The notes: generated by a model from the letters alone, not told the origin. A stretch of 64,000 nucleotides of DNA from an uncultured Candidatus Saccharibacteria bacterium (GCA_948648655.1 CAPKVJ010000005.1:4307-68306); one strand, 5' to 3'; shown: positions 25,465 through 32,967, numbered from the stretch's first letter. A program made the numbers and translations.

Positions 25465-25986
25465 TTAGGCAGCTTTTGCTTCCAATCCGGAAATGATTCC
25501 GGAGATTCCGCCGCTGATGCCAGAAATAGTATCGCCCATTGGGGAGAGCAATCCGGCAACAACTTGTGCGATAAGCTCGTTTTTCGATGGCATTTTGGCC
25601 AAAGTTGTAATTTCGGCCTCGTCCATAGCTTTGCCTTCGTTGGAAAAGCCACCAGCAAGTTGAAGAGCTGGATGGGTCTTGGCAAACTCGGCTAAAACTT
25701 TCGCTGGAGCTACCTCATCGCTGTCGGAGACGGCGTAAATGAGTTGTCCGGTCAAGTCAGTAGTGTCAGTGTCTTTGTAGACTGCGATCTCTTGGAGAGC
25801 GACGCGGACTAGACGGTTTTTGACGACCTTGATTTTGACGCCGGCTTCACGGGCAGCTTTGCGCAATTCTTGCATTTCGGCAACAGTTAGCCCTTGATAG
25901 CGAGCATAAGCTGTCAATTTTGCATCAGAAAGTAATGCTGTCAAATCAGCAACCAAAGTATCTTTTTTCGCTTTTGAAATTGCCAT
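25465..25986 (-). CDS. rplJ: Ribosomal protein uL10
   Basis: 173 residues. N-terminal domain with YARYQGLTVAEMQELRKAAREAG and VVKNRLVRVAL, which binds 23S rRNA; the C-terminal helix that carries L12 dimers is AGLLSPMGDTISGISGG and beyond. The gene has its own promoter and an L10-type autoregulatory leader. Confidence 0.96.
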   Translation of the reverse strand: MAISKAKKDTLVADLTALLSDAKLTAYARYQGLTVAEMQELRKAAREAGVKIKVVKNRLVRVALQEIAVYKDTDTTDLTGQLIYAVSDSDEVAPAKVLAEFAKTHPALQLAGGFSNEGKAMDEAEITTLAKMPSKNELIAQVVAGLLSPMGDTISGISGGISGIISGLEAKAA

Positions 25987-26064
25987 AAAAAGTTCCTATG
26001 GTTAATTTTGATATATTCCGCTAGTGAGTTGTTAATTTCCGTTACCCACAAGACCATTAAGATG

Positions 26065-26125
26065 AATTCTTCGGTAGCATGATTAAGGAATTTGTGTTTT
26101 GCTCACTCCCGCTACTGTCTTTAGA
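26065..26125 (-). promoter_or_regulatory. L10 leader (autoregulatory r-protein leader of rplJ)
   Basis: On the minus strand the 5' UTR contains AAGACAGTAGC ... GCTACCGAAG, the paired, conserved ends of the L10(L12)4-binding leader known from Firmicutes and Proteobacteria. It lies between the rplJ promoter and start codon, where that leader is expected. Confidence 0.65.
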
Positions 26126-26137
26126 ATAACTGTCCGT

Positions 26138-26166
26138 ATTATAGCAAAGTTTTGAGAAAAAAGCAA
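26138..26166 (-). promoter_or_regulatory. Promoter of rplJ
   Basis: TTGCTT (26166-26161), 17-base spacer, TATAAT (26143-26138). Transcription should start about 145 bases before rplJ, giving room for the L10 leader. Confidence 0.6.
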
Positions 26167-26172
26167 TATATC

Positions 26173-26313
26173 TAGTAGGACGATTTCCCCAATAGCTACT
26201 TTTAGTAGGCACGACGTCATGCCAGCCCGCCATCGCGGGTGTCGTGCGTCTAATCCTCGCTCGTAAGCTGCGGAATGTCTACTAAAAGAGCTATTGGGGA
26301 AATCGTCCTACTA
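26173..26313. repeat. 141-bp element with 35-base terminal inverted repeats, abutting cassette 1
   Basis: The left arm (26173-26208) and right arm (26279-26313) are complementary over about 35 bases with a single one-base gap; both contain GGACGATTTCCCCAATAGC or its complement. Inside are GCACGAC/GTCGTGC and CCCGC/GCGGG hairpins. No reading frame. The right arm runs into the conserved tail of cassette 1. Size, terminal repeats and lack of coding suggest a MITE-like insertion, but no transposase is in the window. Confidence 0.55.
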
Positions 26314-26516
26314 CCTATACTCTAACTAGCTAGGCAGCGGAGGGGGAAAGCGTACCAGCGAGCATTTCCATTTGATGGATTGACGTTGCTACTATAAAAG
26401 AATAAGGGAATGCCATTATTAGAATTAGAGCTAGCCATAGAAGACCAATAATAACCACCCTCTCCAGAACTTCTCAATTTTCCAGTACCGATGAAAGAAT
26501 ACCCGCTGCGCACAAA
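26306..26516 (-). repeat. Variable-domain cassette 1 (FISUMP/C-type-lectin-like, silent)
   Basis: Open frame 26513-26322 (63 residues) starting at GTG in TTTGTGCGCAGCGGG; there is no ATG or ribosome binding site. The peptide opens VRSG, has KLRSSGEGGYYWSSM in the middle, N/S-rich variable blocks, and ends ARWYAFPLRCLAS-stop. This matches the C-terminal half of Fibrobacter succinogenes major paralogous (FISUMP) domains, which resemble C-type-lectin folds. The conserved tail after the stop continues into an inverted-repeat element. The T run of the upstream gene's terminator merges with the 5' end of the cassette. Silent status is inferred from the missing start and promoter. Confidence 0.75.
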
Positions 26517-26540
26517 AAAATGAGCCCACTCTGTGGGCTC
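26514..26540 (-). terminator. Terminator of the small membrane protein gene
   Basis: GAGCCCAC-AGAG-TGGGCTC-type stem followed by seven T on the minus strand. The last T residues are also the first bases of cassette 1. Confidence 0.75.
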
Positions 26541-26549
26541 CTAGTGTTA

Positions 26550-26813
26550 TCACCACCTTTCTATATAGCGTATGATGCTAATTGCTGCTCTAATGCACTC
26601 TATGGACAAGAATGCATGAAATATCATACGCACTATAAGTACAAGCTCATATCCGTCAGTGAGGGTAAGGTCATAGATACATAGCACTACTGAGACTATA
26701 TTGCATACGAAGCCGAGTATCATGATTATGATCTTTTTCATAGCTCGCTCTTCTTCTATGCTCCTGTGCTTTCTGTTGGCTCCGCCTGCTTTCCTTAATC
26801 TTAACTTCATCAT
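26550..26813 (-). CDS. Small two-helix membrane protein of unknown function, flanked by cassettes
   Basis: 87 residues from ATG 26813, chosen because AAGGGGGA lies 7 bases before it; the frame continues upstream to 26903 but only through palindromic DNA. A basic N-terminus (KLRLRKAGGANRKHRS) precedes hydrophobic segments near 27-48 and 58-78. No known family recognised. It has a consensus promoter and a roughly 130-base leader with two perfect palindromes, and it sits between two divergently oriented variable cassettes, which makes a link to that system possible but unproven. Confidence 0.5.
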   Translation of the reverse strand: MMKLRLRKAGGANRKHRSIEEERAMKKIIIMILGFVCNIVSVVLCIYDLTLTDGYELVLIVRMIFHAFLSIECIRAAISIIRYIERW

Positions 26814-26859
26814 AATAATGTCCCCCTTATTAGATGTATTATGTGGCTTTGCGCACAAA

Positions 26860-26899
26860 CTCTTAAAGTACTTTAAGAGGGCGTTTATAAACGCCCTCT
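26860..26899. promoter_or_regulatory. Two overlapping perfect palindromes in a 5' leader
   Basis: CTCTTAAAGTACTTTAAGAG (26860-26879, 20 bases) overlaps AGAGGGCGTTTATAAACGCCCTCT (26876-26899, 24 bases; arms AGAGGGCGTTTA). Both are perfect. They lie in the leader of the small membrane protein gene, 46-87 bases before its start. They could be operators or mutually exclusive RNA hairpins, since they share AGAG. Confidence 0.6.
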
Positions 26900-26949
26900 G
26901 CATATACGATATATGAGCTTACGCGGCGTTACTGTGTCCTCACGTTTTT

Positions 26950-26978
26950 ATTGTAGCACGGATTATTACATTTGTCAA
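26950..26978 (-). promoter_or_regulatory. Consensus promoter of the small membrane protein gene
   Basis: TTGACA (26978-26973), 17-base spacer, TACAAT (26955-26950) on the minus strand. This is one of the strongest-looking sigma-70 promoters in the window. Confidence 0.7.
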
Positions 26979-27030
26979 TAGTATTTGTGGTTTCTTGAGT
27001 AATTTTATAATTTTTGGTGTATTTTTGAAT

Positions 27031-27262
27031 TACTTTGTGCGCAGCGGGTGGATAGCTATGGAATACTCTAGATTGCGTGGTCCTGGATCAGGTGGGTTTG
27101 ATTGGACAAAAATGGCAGGGCTTGAAGAAAGTAATAGTTACTACTTAAGCTTTAGAGGAGCTGGAACCGATGAGGTTATTCCATCTTATTATGGAACTGC
27201 GCGTTGGTTGGCTCTCCCCCTCCGCTGCCTAGCTAGTTAGAGTATAGGTAGTAGGAGGATAG
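27031..27262 (+). repeat. Variable-domain cassette 2 (silent)
   Basis: GTG-started frame 27037-27240 (67 residues) between the conserved 5' block TACTTTGTGCGCAGCGGG and the tail beginning CCCCCTCCGCTGCCTAGC. The core is diverged (GGFDWTKM instead of GYYWSSM), with longer loops, and ends WLALPLRCLAS. It points away from cassette 1, the two enclosing the small membrane protein gene. There is no ribosome binding site. It ends beside the rplA terminator. Confidence 0.75.
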
Positions 27263-27266
27263 GAAC

Positions 27267-27299
27267 AAAAAAGTGGGACTGCTTCAATTGCAACCCCAC
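27267..27299 (-). terminator. Terminator of rplA
   Basis: GTGGG and CCCAC pair around an A/T-rich loop, followed by TTTTTTG on the minus strand, 16 bases after the rplA stop. Confidence 0.65.
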
Positions 27300-27314
27300 G
27301 AGACGCTCCCTATT

Positions 27315-28241
27315 CTAGTTGTAGATGTTTTCGACTAGGATAGATGGGCCCATAGTTGTCGTAATATAGATTGACTTGACATATGAACCTTTGATAGATG
27401 CTGGACGGTGGCTTTTCAGTGATTCAAAGAATACTTCAGCATTTTCTAATAAATCATCGAGGCTAAAATTGGTTTTGCCGAGACCAAGATGGACGATGGC
27501 TTGCTTGTCGACACGGTATTCGACTTTACCAGCTTTGGCTTCTTTGACGGCTTTTTCGATGTCAGTAGTTACGGTGCCAGCTTTGGGGTTTGGCATAAGA
27601 CCTTTTGGTCCAAGTAGGCGAGCGAATTTACCGAGTTTTGGCATGTAGGCTGGAGTGGCAATTAAGACATCGAAGTCAATTTCGCCTTTTTCGAGACGTT
27701 TGAGGAATTCTTCATCTTCGGCAATATCAGCACCGGCAGCTTGAGCCTTTTTTGCTTCGTCGAGAGGCGCAAATACTGCGACGCGGACGGTTTTACCATT
27801 ACCGTGTGGCAAAACGACAGTAGCGCGGATGTTTTGATCGGCTTGGCGAGGGTCGACGCCCAATCGGACGTGAGCTTCGACAGTAGCGTCAAATTTTGCT
27901 GGGTTGGTTTTGATGGCGAGGTCGATAGCGTCTTTTAGGTTGTAAGCTTTTTTTGCCTCAATGAGCTGGGCTTTGGCTTGGTAATTTTTGCCACGACGTT
28001 CAATCTTTGGGCGTGTTACGGGGGTGGCGCCACGTGGTTTTTCGCCAGCTGTTTCGGCGGCTTTGGTTTCTGCCTTGCGGGCTTGGCGTTCTGCTTCAGC
28101 TTTTACCTCTTCAATGTGTTTTTTGGATTTTTTGCCAGATTTGGCAAATTTTTCCTCTTCCTGGAGAGTGGCTTCGATTTCGGCGCCAGCTTCTATCTCG
28201 GCGACTTTTTCGTTGATTTCTGCAGATTTGTCTTCTGCCAT
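27315..28241 (-). CDS. rplA: Ribosomal protein uL1 with a charged N-terminal extension
   Basis: 308 residues, about 80 longer than E. coli L1. Residues 1-85 are a highly charged, alanine-rich extension ([20 protein letters not shown]). The L1 core follows: [36 protein letters not shown] and GPSILVEN near the end. L1 binds the stalk base of 23S rRNA and represses its own mRNA. Some CPR lineages lack L1; this one has it. Confidence 0.95.
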   Translation of the reverse strand: MAEDKSAEINEKVAEIEAGAEIEATLQEEEKFAKSGKKSKKHIEEVKAEAERQARKAETKAAETAGEKPRGATPVTRPKIERRGKNYQAKAQLIEAKKAYNLKDAIDLAIKTNPAKFDATVEAHVRLGVDPRQADQNIRATVVLPHGNGKTVRVAVFAPLDEAKKAQAAGADIAEDEEFLKRLEKGEIDFDVLIATPAYMPKLGKFARLLGPKGLMPNPKAGTVTTDIEKAVKEAKAGKVEYRVDKQAIVHLGLGKTNFSLDDLLENAEVFFESLKSHRPASIKGSYVKSIYITTTMGPSILVENIYN

Positions 28242-28303
28242 AGAGTTCCTTTCTGTGGTATTAGCGGGGTATTTCCCCCTCCCAACTTATTATGTTGCTT
28301 TAG

Positions 28304-28332
28304 ATTATAGCAAATTTTATTGGTTTTGGCAA
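28304..28332 (-). promoter_or_regulatory. Promoter of rplA
   Basis: TTGCCA (28332-28327), 17-base spacer, TATAAT (28309-28304). The leader holds GGGGAAATACCCC, a possible small hairpin, and AAAGGAACT before the start. Confidence 0.6.
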
Positions 28333-28334
28333 GC

Positions 28335-28367
28335 AAAAAGTGTCGTCCAGCTATGAACGACACTTTT
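28335..28367 (-). terminator. Terminator between rplK and rplA
   Basis: AAAGTGTCGT pairs with ACGACACTTT around a 10-base loop, followed by TT on the minus strand. It separates rplK from rplA, which has its own promoter directly after it. Confidence 0.75.
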
Positions 28368-28379
28368 GGAATGAAGAGG

Positions 28380-28805
28380 TTAGTCTTCGACGACAACACC
28401 CATTGAACGAGCAGTACCGGCGATGACTTTTGCGGCGCCTTCAAGGTCGATAGCGTTGAGCTGATCCATCTTAATCTTGGCGATTTCTTCGATATCAGCG
28501 CGAGAGATTTTGCCGACTTTTTCGAGGTTTGGCTTGCCGCTACCTTTGGTGATTTTGATTTTTTCGCGGATTAGGTCATCGACAGGCTGTCCGAGACAGA
28601 CCCAATCAAAGGTACGATCTTCGTAAACTTTGATGTGGACGATGACGTTTTTGCCGTTGAATTCTTTGGTCGCTTCGTTAAATGGATTGATAAAATCCAT
28701 CATGTTGAGACCCCACTGACCAAGTGTAGAGCCGACTGGAGGTCCGGCGGTTGCCTTACCACCAGGAATGCGCAACTTTAAGTTGCCAATAACTTTTCCT
28801 GCCAT
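28380..28805 (-). CDS. rplK: Ribosomal protein uL11
   Basis: 141 residues, standard length. The N-terminal domain has the proline-rich PGGKATAGPPVGSTLGQWGLN, the thiostrepton-site region; the C-terminal rRNA-binding domain ends AGTARSMGVVVED. First gene after nusG, but separated from it by a gap holding a plus-strand small transcript. Confidence 0.97.
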   Translation of the reverse strand: MAGKVIGNLKLRIPGGKATAGPPVGSTLGQWGLNMMDFINPFNEATKEFNGKNVIVHIKVYEDRTFDWVCLGQPVDDLIREKIKITKGSGKPNLEKVGKISRADIEEIAKIKMDQLNAIDLEGAAKVIAGTARSMGVVVED

Positions 28806-28916
28806 AGTTTTCCTTATCCGGGTGAAGCTCCCGGTACGATTAATGATAAATAACCGTGCGTAACGCTTTCATTGTAGCACAAAATGCGAAAAAAGTCCAT
28901 AAAAAGCCAAAAATGC

Positions 28917-29017
28917 TTGACTTTTATGACATAGTGTGATATAATGAAAGGATAAGTGTAGAAATGAGGGGATTTTACGGGTAAGACGAAGCGGCCTAGA
29001 CAACTAGGCCGCTTTTG
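28917..29017 (+). ncRNA. Candidate small RNA (promoter plus short transcript plus hairpin) between rplK and nusG
   Basis: On the strand opposite to both neighbours: TTGACT (28917-28922), exactly 17 bases, TATAAT (28940-28945), then a transcript of about 65 bases. It ends in a perfect 11-base hairpin (AAGCGGCCTAG-ACAA-CTAGGCCGCTT, arms 28989-28999 and 29004-29014) with a short T run (CTTTTG). The only frame inside is a six-codon ATG...TAA at 28964-28984. It does not fold as a tRNA. A small regulatory RNA is the simplest reading; a micro-peptide leader is an alternative. Confidence 0.5.
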
Positions 29018-29037
29018 AAATTGATAGGATTAAATAC

Positions 29038-29586
29038 CTATTGGATTTGTTTGACTTGCAAAGCGTCAAGCTCAACTGGAGTTTCGCGGCCAAACATCGA
29101 GACCATGACTTTGAGCTTCCCTTTTTGGGAGTCGATTTCGGAGATAGTGCCTTCGAAACCTTTGAACGGTCCGTCAATAATAGAGACGACTTCGTTGACT
29201 TCGTAATTGACGGAGTATTTTGGATCTTCGACGCCCATGCGTTTTTTGATTTTGGCGATTTCTTTTTCGGATACGGGGGTTGGTTGGGTGCCATTGCCGA
29301 CAAACCCGGTGACGCCTGGTGTATTGCGTACGATATACCAGGTCTCATCAGAGAGGCTCATTTCGACCAAAACGTAACCTTGAAAGATTTTGCGATCGAC
29401 GACTTTGCGTTTGCCGTTTTTGATTTCAATGCGTTTTTCTTTTGGCACGATTGCGTCAAAGATTTTACCCTGAAACTCTGGGCTGTCCAGACGCTGTTTG
29501 ATGCTGTCGGCGACTTTGTCTTCGTACCCACTATAGGTGCTAATTGTGTACCAAGCACGGGTATCATCATAGCGATTTACTGCCAT
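29038..29586 (-). CDS. nusG: Transcription termination/antitermination protein NusG
   Basis: 182 residues from ATG 29586 (AGAGGAGAG upstream); the longer ORF from 29682 covers the end of secE and is not used. NGN domain: AWYTISTYSGYEDKVADSI, IFQGYVLVEM, NTPGVTGFVG. KOW domain: VVSIIDGPFKGFEGTISEI. NusG links RNA polymerase to the ribosome or Rho. Lies 22 bases downstream of secE. Confidence 0.97.
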   Translation of the reverse strand: MAVNRYDDTRAWYTISTYSGYEDKVADSIKQRLDSPEFQGKIFDAIVPKEKRIEIKNGKRKVVDRKIFQGYVLVEMSLSDETWYIVRNTPGVTGFVGNGTQPTPVSEKEIAKIKKRMGVEDPKYSVNYEVNEVVSIIDGPFKGFEGTISEIDSQKGKLKVMVSMFGRETPVELDALQVKQIQ

Positions 29587-29608
29587 ATATTTCTCTCCTC
29601 TAAATAAT

Positions 29609-29998
29609 TTATGATAGTAACAAATTAAAAATAAACGTAAAGAACATATCGAGCAGAACGATAAAGACAACAAAAATTGCACAGTAGATTAGGACGGCGG
29701 CGGTTAGTTTCCAGGTAAGTTTACGATTGGGCCAGCGCACTTGGCGTAGTTCGCGCCAAGAATCACGAAGGTAGCTACCAAAGGCAATAAACGGACGCAA
29801 TAGGATGAATGGTTTTTTGGATTTGGTTGACTTATCATCTGTGCTGATAGCTTTATCTCCAGCGTGGGATTTTTGGTCGGGTTTTGTTTCTGCGACTTGG
29901 TGCTTATCTGTATCGGTATTATCGGATTGGTGGGAGTTGGCGGAAATTTTGGTGATTTTGGTTTTGTTTTTCTTGGTCTTGTTTGGCTTATTCGACAT
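29609..29998 (-). CDS. secE: Protein translocase subunit SecE with a polar N-terminal extension
   Basis: 129 residues. About 70 residues of hydrophilic, K/T/D/S-rich extension precede the conserved SecE amphipathic helix (SYLRDSWRELRQVRWPNRKL) and one C-terminal membrane helix (LIYCAIFVVFIVLLDMFF). It stabilises SecY. The secE-nusG-rplK-rplA order is the normal bacterial one. Confidence 0.93.
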   Translation of the reverse strand: MSNKPNKTKKNKTKITKISANSHQSDNTDTDKHQVAETKPDQKSHAGDKAISTDDKSTKSKKPFILLRPFIAFGSYLRDSWRELRQVRWPNRKLTWKLTAAVLIYCAIFVVFIVLLDMFFTFIFNLLLS

Positions 29999-30027
29999 AA
30001 AACTCCTTTCTTGTCGGGTAACGCTAA

Positions 30028-30065
30028 CAAAAATAGTCTGTTACCAGACTGTCAATAGTATTGTA
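30028..30065 (-). promoter_or_regulatory. Promoter and start-proximal hairpin of the secE-nusG transcript
   Basis: TACAAT (30065-30060) on the minus strand, then within about 10 bases an AGTCTG-GTAA-CAGACT hairpin (30050-30035) followed by ATTTTTG. A terminator-like hairpin so close to the transcription start could act as an attenuator or stabilise the 5' end. Confidence 0.4.
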
Positions 30066-30131
30066 TCACAAAAATCAAGTTTGGGGTAGTTTTTCGTGAT
30101 GTTTTGTGGAGGATTGTGATTAAATAAGGAT

Positions 30132-30791
30132 ATGCAATATAAAATTCGTGGGACGAAGGTCGTGTCGCCATATCCGGTTAAGCTAACTCCGGCGGAGGCG
30201 CGTTTGGTTTTTATGCTGCAAAAATATTTTGTTCCCGAGAGGATTTTTGCGGATTATTTTTTGCCTAAAGATGACAAGGATGGCTCGCTTTCGGAAAAGG
30301 TGATGGCAGAGACGGATTTACTACAAATTGATTGTCTGGCAGTCGATCGGAGAGGAATCTTTGTCTTTGAATCAAAGGACTATGCAGGGTGGATTTATGG
30401 GCATGGTGGCCGAGTGCATTGGACGCAGGTTTTAGCTTATGGTAAAAACAAAAATCAGTTTTATAATCCGATTAGACAGAATCAAGCACACATTAAGGCT
30501 ATACGTGCGCTTTGTGGCGACTATCCGATTTATTCGGTGATTGTGTTTGGGCGAGAGGTGACTCTGAAAGTTTTGGAGGATATACCCAAAGATTGCATAA
30601 TTTGTACGCAGGCTGGACTGTATAATGCGTTAGGTTCGCTATCTAATGGCGAGATTTTGACTGAAGATGAGGTGGAGGAAGTGTGTCAGAAACTGGCGCG
30701 TGGTAGAGTATTCCCTAGTACAAGAGTGCGCGCGGAGCATGCTGCGGAGATAGAAAATATTGTGGAGTTTTGTGAGAAAAAATATGATTAG
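30132..30791 (+). CDS. NERD-domain (nuclease-related) protein
   Basis: 219 residues. The NERD core spans about 25-150: LQIDCLAVDRRGIFVFESKDY gives the Asp and E-x-K of the PD-(D/E)XK nuclease fold, followed by GRVHWTQVL and YNPIRQNQAHIKAI, all typical of NERD. These domains are predicted DNA/RNA nucleases. Its last codons overlap the start of an Eco57I-type DNA methyltransferase, so the pair looks like a restriction-modification-like unit. TTAAAT lies 6 bases before the ATG (leaderless geometry). Confidence 0.82.
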   Translation: MQYKIRGTKVVSPYPVKLTPAEARLVFMLQKYFVPERIFADYFLPKDDKDGSLSEKVMAETDLLQIDCLAVDRRGIFVFESKDYAGWIYGHGGRVHWTQVLAYGKNKNQFYNPIRQNQAHIKAIRALCGDYPIYSVIVFGREVTLKVLEDIPKDCIICTQAGLYNALGSLSNGEILTEDEVEEVCQKLARGRVFPSTRVRAEHAAEIENIVEFCEKKYD

Positions 30792-32379
30792 TAAAAAAGC
30801 GGAGGTAATGACGCCGATTTGGGTGTGTAATCTGCAGAACAATTTAGTAGATGCGGCTTGGGTGGGGCGAGAAAATGTTTTTAACGTGGCAGAGGGCCAT
30901 GAATGGAGAAATACTAGTAAAGTAATTTTCTCGCAAGGAGTGGATTGGCGGGATTACGTGTGTGCCAAGCGGCTGGAGATTGCTTGCGGGGAGGCTCCGT
31001 ATTTGAGCAGTAGATATGATGTCCTGACGAAGAAAAATATCGATCTAGGCAATAGGATTGGTTTGCTTGATCGAAAATTGCGGGTAGTAAATGAAAACGT
31101 AGAAGATGAAAGTGAGTGGCTGAAATGGGCTACGGCAGCAATAGAGGCAGTTTATGGCTATGAGATTTTATCGGAGAAAGCAGAATTGGCCCGAAAAAAT
31201 CTAGAGTTGACTTTTATTGAGAATTATCAAGCGAAGTTTGGGCGGGAGCTGGATGCGGTAAGTTTGAAAAAGTTGGGTCAAATTTTGCAAAAAAATATTG
31301 TTTGCTATGATGCTTTGGGTGGAGATGGTGAGATTTTTCAAGACTTGAATTTTGATGCGATAGTAGGAAATCCGCCTTATCATATGATCGGTGGAGCAGG
31401 CGGGAGTAATGATGCGCCGGTTTACCAAAAGTTTGTTGTGCAGAGTTTGGGATTGAATGCTCGGTATGTGTCGATGGTAATTCCTGCGCGGTGGTTTGCT
31501 GGCGGGAGAGAGAATTTGTTGGGAGATTTTCGTCAACGGATGTTACATGAGGTAGGCTTGAAAGAATTGATAGTCTACGCGGAGGCGAATGAAGTTTTTG
31601 ATTGGGTGAGACTAAGCGGAGGAATTTGTTGTTTCTTGACGGAACGAGGTTATAGGGGTAAATGTAAGTATGATTTGATTGACAAGAGTGGGCGAAATAG
31701 TACTTGGCGGACGTTTGAAGATGAAATTTTGATACGGGATGCTAGTTTGGCAAAAATTATTAAGAAGGTCACTTCACGAGCTGACTTGATGGGGTTGGGG
31801 CGAGTTTCCGAGATCATTTCGGGGAATACACCTTTTGGGATTACTTCGGATTTGCGTGGTAAGGACGGTAAGGAGATGAAACTTTTTATTGAGAAAAACC
31901 CGAAGCATGCCATTGAATTGTATTTTTTTGATAAGCCGTATCGCGTAATGCGCTATATTGATGAGAAATATATTAGCAAAAATCAAGACTTGATTGATAA
32001 GTATAAAGTGATTTTGCCGGCGGCGGGTGGTTCGGGTAGTGATAGGAATATACTAGGGCGACCGCAGCTTATTCCGCCGGGATCGGTGTGCTCGCAGACT
32101 TATCTTTGTGCAACTTTTGACAACGAGGTGGAGGCGAAGAACTTTTTGAAATATATACAGACGCGGTTTTTCCGTGCGCTAGTAAGTGCGGCTAAAGTTT
32201 CGCAATCGGCGGCGAAAGGAGTGTATCGTTTCGTGCCTTTGGAGGATTTCGGCGATAAAAGTGAGATTGATTGGTCTAGGTCAGTGCGAGATGTTGAGTC
32301 GCAGTTGTATGAAAGGTATGCGATGAATGAAGCAGAAGCGCATTATATTGAAAAGAAAATCGCAGAGTGGGTTGAATGA
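30784..32379 (+). CDS. Eco57I-type DNA N6-adenine methyltransferase (restriction-modification)
   Basis: 531 residues from ATG 30784, which overlaps the NERD gene end in ATGATTAG. Catalytic motif IV is NPPY (VGNPPYHMIGG, about residue 196). The N-terminal part has EVMTPIWVCNLQNNLVD and RLEIACGEAPYLSSRYD, seen in Eco57I-like enzymes. A classic FxGxG motif I is not obvious. The C-terminal half is probably the target-recognition domain. No nuclease motif is seen within it, so the NERD partner may supply cleavage. The operon is on the opposite strand to its ribosomal neighbours and is followed by two variable cassettes, suggesting transfer. Confidence 0.82.
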   Translation: MISKKAEVMTPIWVCNLQNNLVDAAWVGRENVFNVAEGHEWRNTSKVIFSQGVDWRDYVCAKRLEIACGEAPYLSSRYDVLTKKNIDLGNRIGLLDRKLRVVNENVEDESEWLKWATAAIEAVYGYEILSEKAELARKNLELTFIENYQAKFGRELDAVSLKKLGQILQKNIVCYDALGGDGEIFQDLNFDAIVGNPPYHMIGGAGGSNDAPVYQKFVVQSLGLNARYVSMVIPARWFAGGRENLLGDFRQRMLHEVGLKELIVYAEANEVFDWVRLSGGICCFLTERGYRGKCKYDLIDKSGRNSTWRTFEDEILIRDASLAKIIKKVTSRADLMGLGRVSEIISGNTPFGITSDLRGKDGKEMKLFIEKNPKHAIELYFFDKPYRVMRYIDEKYISKNQDLIDKYKVILPAAGGSGSDRNILGRPQLIPPGSVCSQTYLCATFDNEVEAKNFLKYIQTRFFRALVSAAKVSQSAAKGVYRFVPLEDFGDKSEIDWSRSVRDVESQLYERYAMNEAEAHYIEKKIAEWVE

Positions 32380-32393
32380 TTCTATGGCTTTTC

Positions 32394-32633
32394 TATTCTC
32401 CTACTACCTATACTCTAACTAGCTAGGCAGCGGAGGGGGTAACCGTCATAACGATCATCGCTGTATGACGTGTTGACACCGTAGCCTCCTCCACCAAAGT
32501 ACCCGAATTTAATCAGATGAGAGACTTTATCTACAGCATAACCGAAACGTGTCCAGTAATAGCCATCTTGTGCTTGCCCATAGAGCCACGGCTTGCTACT
32601 GCTGACATTAACTCGCCCGCTGCGCACAAAGTA
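32394..32633 (-). repeat. Variable-domain cassette 3 (silent)
   Basis: GTG-started frame 32627-32415 (70 residues) with conserved ends: 5' ACTTTGTGCGCAGCGGG, 3' GCTGCCTAGCTAGTTAG plus tail. The core has GYYWTRF and a glycine-rich loop, then DDRYDGYPLRCLAS. Longer than cassettes 1 and 6 by about seven codons. It lies at the end of the methyltransferase operon, convergent with it, and directly after the stop of the small gene at 32638. Confidence 0.75.
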
Positions 32634-32637
32634 TTAT

Positions 32638-32967
32638 TTATTTTTTTCGGCGTTCTTCTTCGACGGCGCTATGGAGCCATAATAAGAAAACTAATATAAC
32701 TATCGCTATGCCACCCCAAAATATTACTTGGACAATCCAATCTTTCCAGGTAAAGAATAAGGCAAATGGTGCAAAGATTAAAAGCCACATAAATATAGTA
32801 AGAAAAACCGAGCCAAGACCGACTTTTGAATCAGAATCATTAAGACTAGAAGATTGTTGTGGTCGAGAATAGTCTTCTTTGTGCTGTAGGCTGGGGTAAA
32901 GATTTTTGTCGTTCCAGTAATCGTATTCTGGGTTATCGGGCCTATATTCATCATTCTTCGACGGCAT
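32638..32967 (-). CDS. Small membrane protein of unknown function, flanked by cassettes 3 and 4
   Basis: 109 residues. A polar, proline/tyrosine-rich N-terminus (DEYRPDNPEYDYWNDKNLYP) is followed by two hydrophobic segments at about 52-70 and 75-100, and a basic end (EEERRKK). No family recognised. The layout, a small two-helix membrane protein gene between two divergent variable cassettes, repeats that at 26.3-27.3 kb, though the two proteins are not similar. Confidence 0.5.
   Translation of the reverse strand: MPSKNDEYRPDNPEYDYWNDKNLYPSLQHKEDYSRPQQSSSLNDSDSKVGLGSVFLTIFMWLLIFAPFALFFTWKDWIVQVIFWGGIAIVILVFLLWLHSAVEEERRKK

Noticed and set aside
26173..26313. Insertion sequence
   Set aside because: Terminal inverted repeats are present but there is no transposase; recorded as a MITE-like repeat instead.
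26904..27036. Extension of cassette 2 as a longer gene from 26995
   Set aside because: The in-frame ATG at 26995 has no ribosome binding site, and homology with other cassettes begins at TACTTTGTG.
29587..29682. Longer NusG start
   Set aside because: It would lie inside secE; the start at 29586 has a clear ribosome binding site and the family N-terminus.
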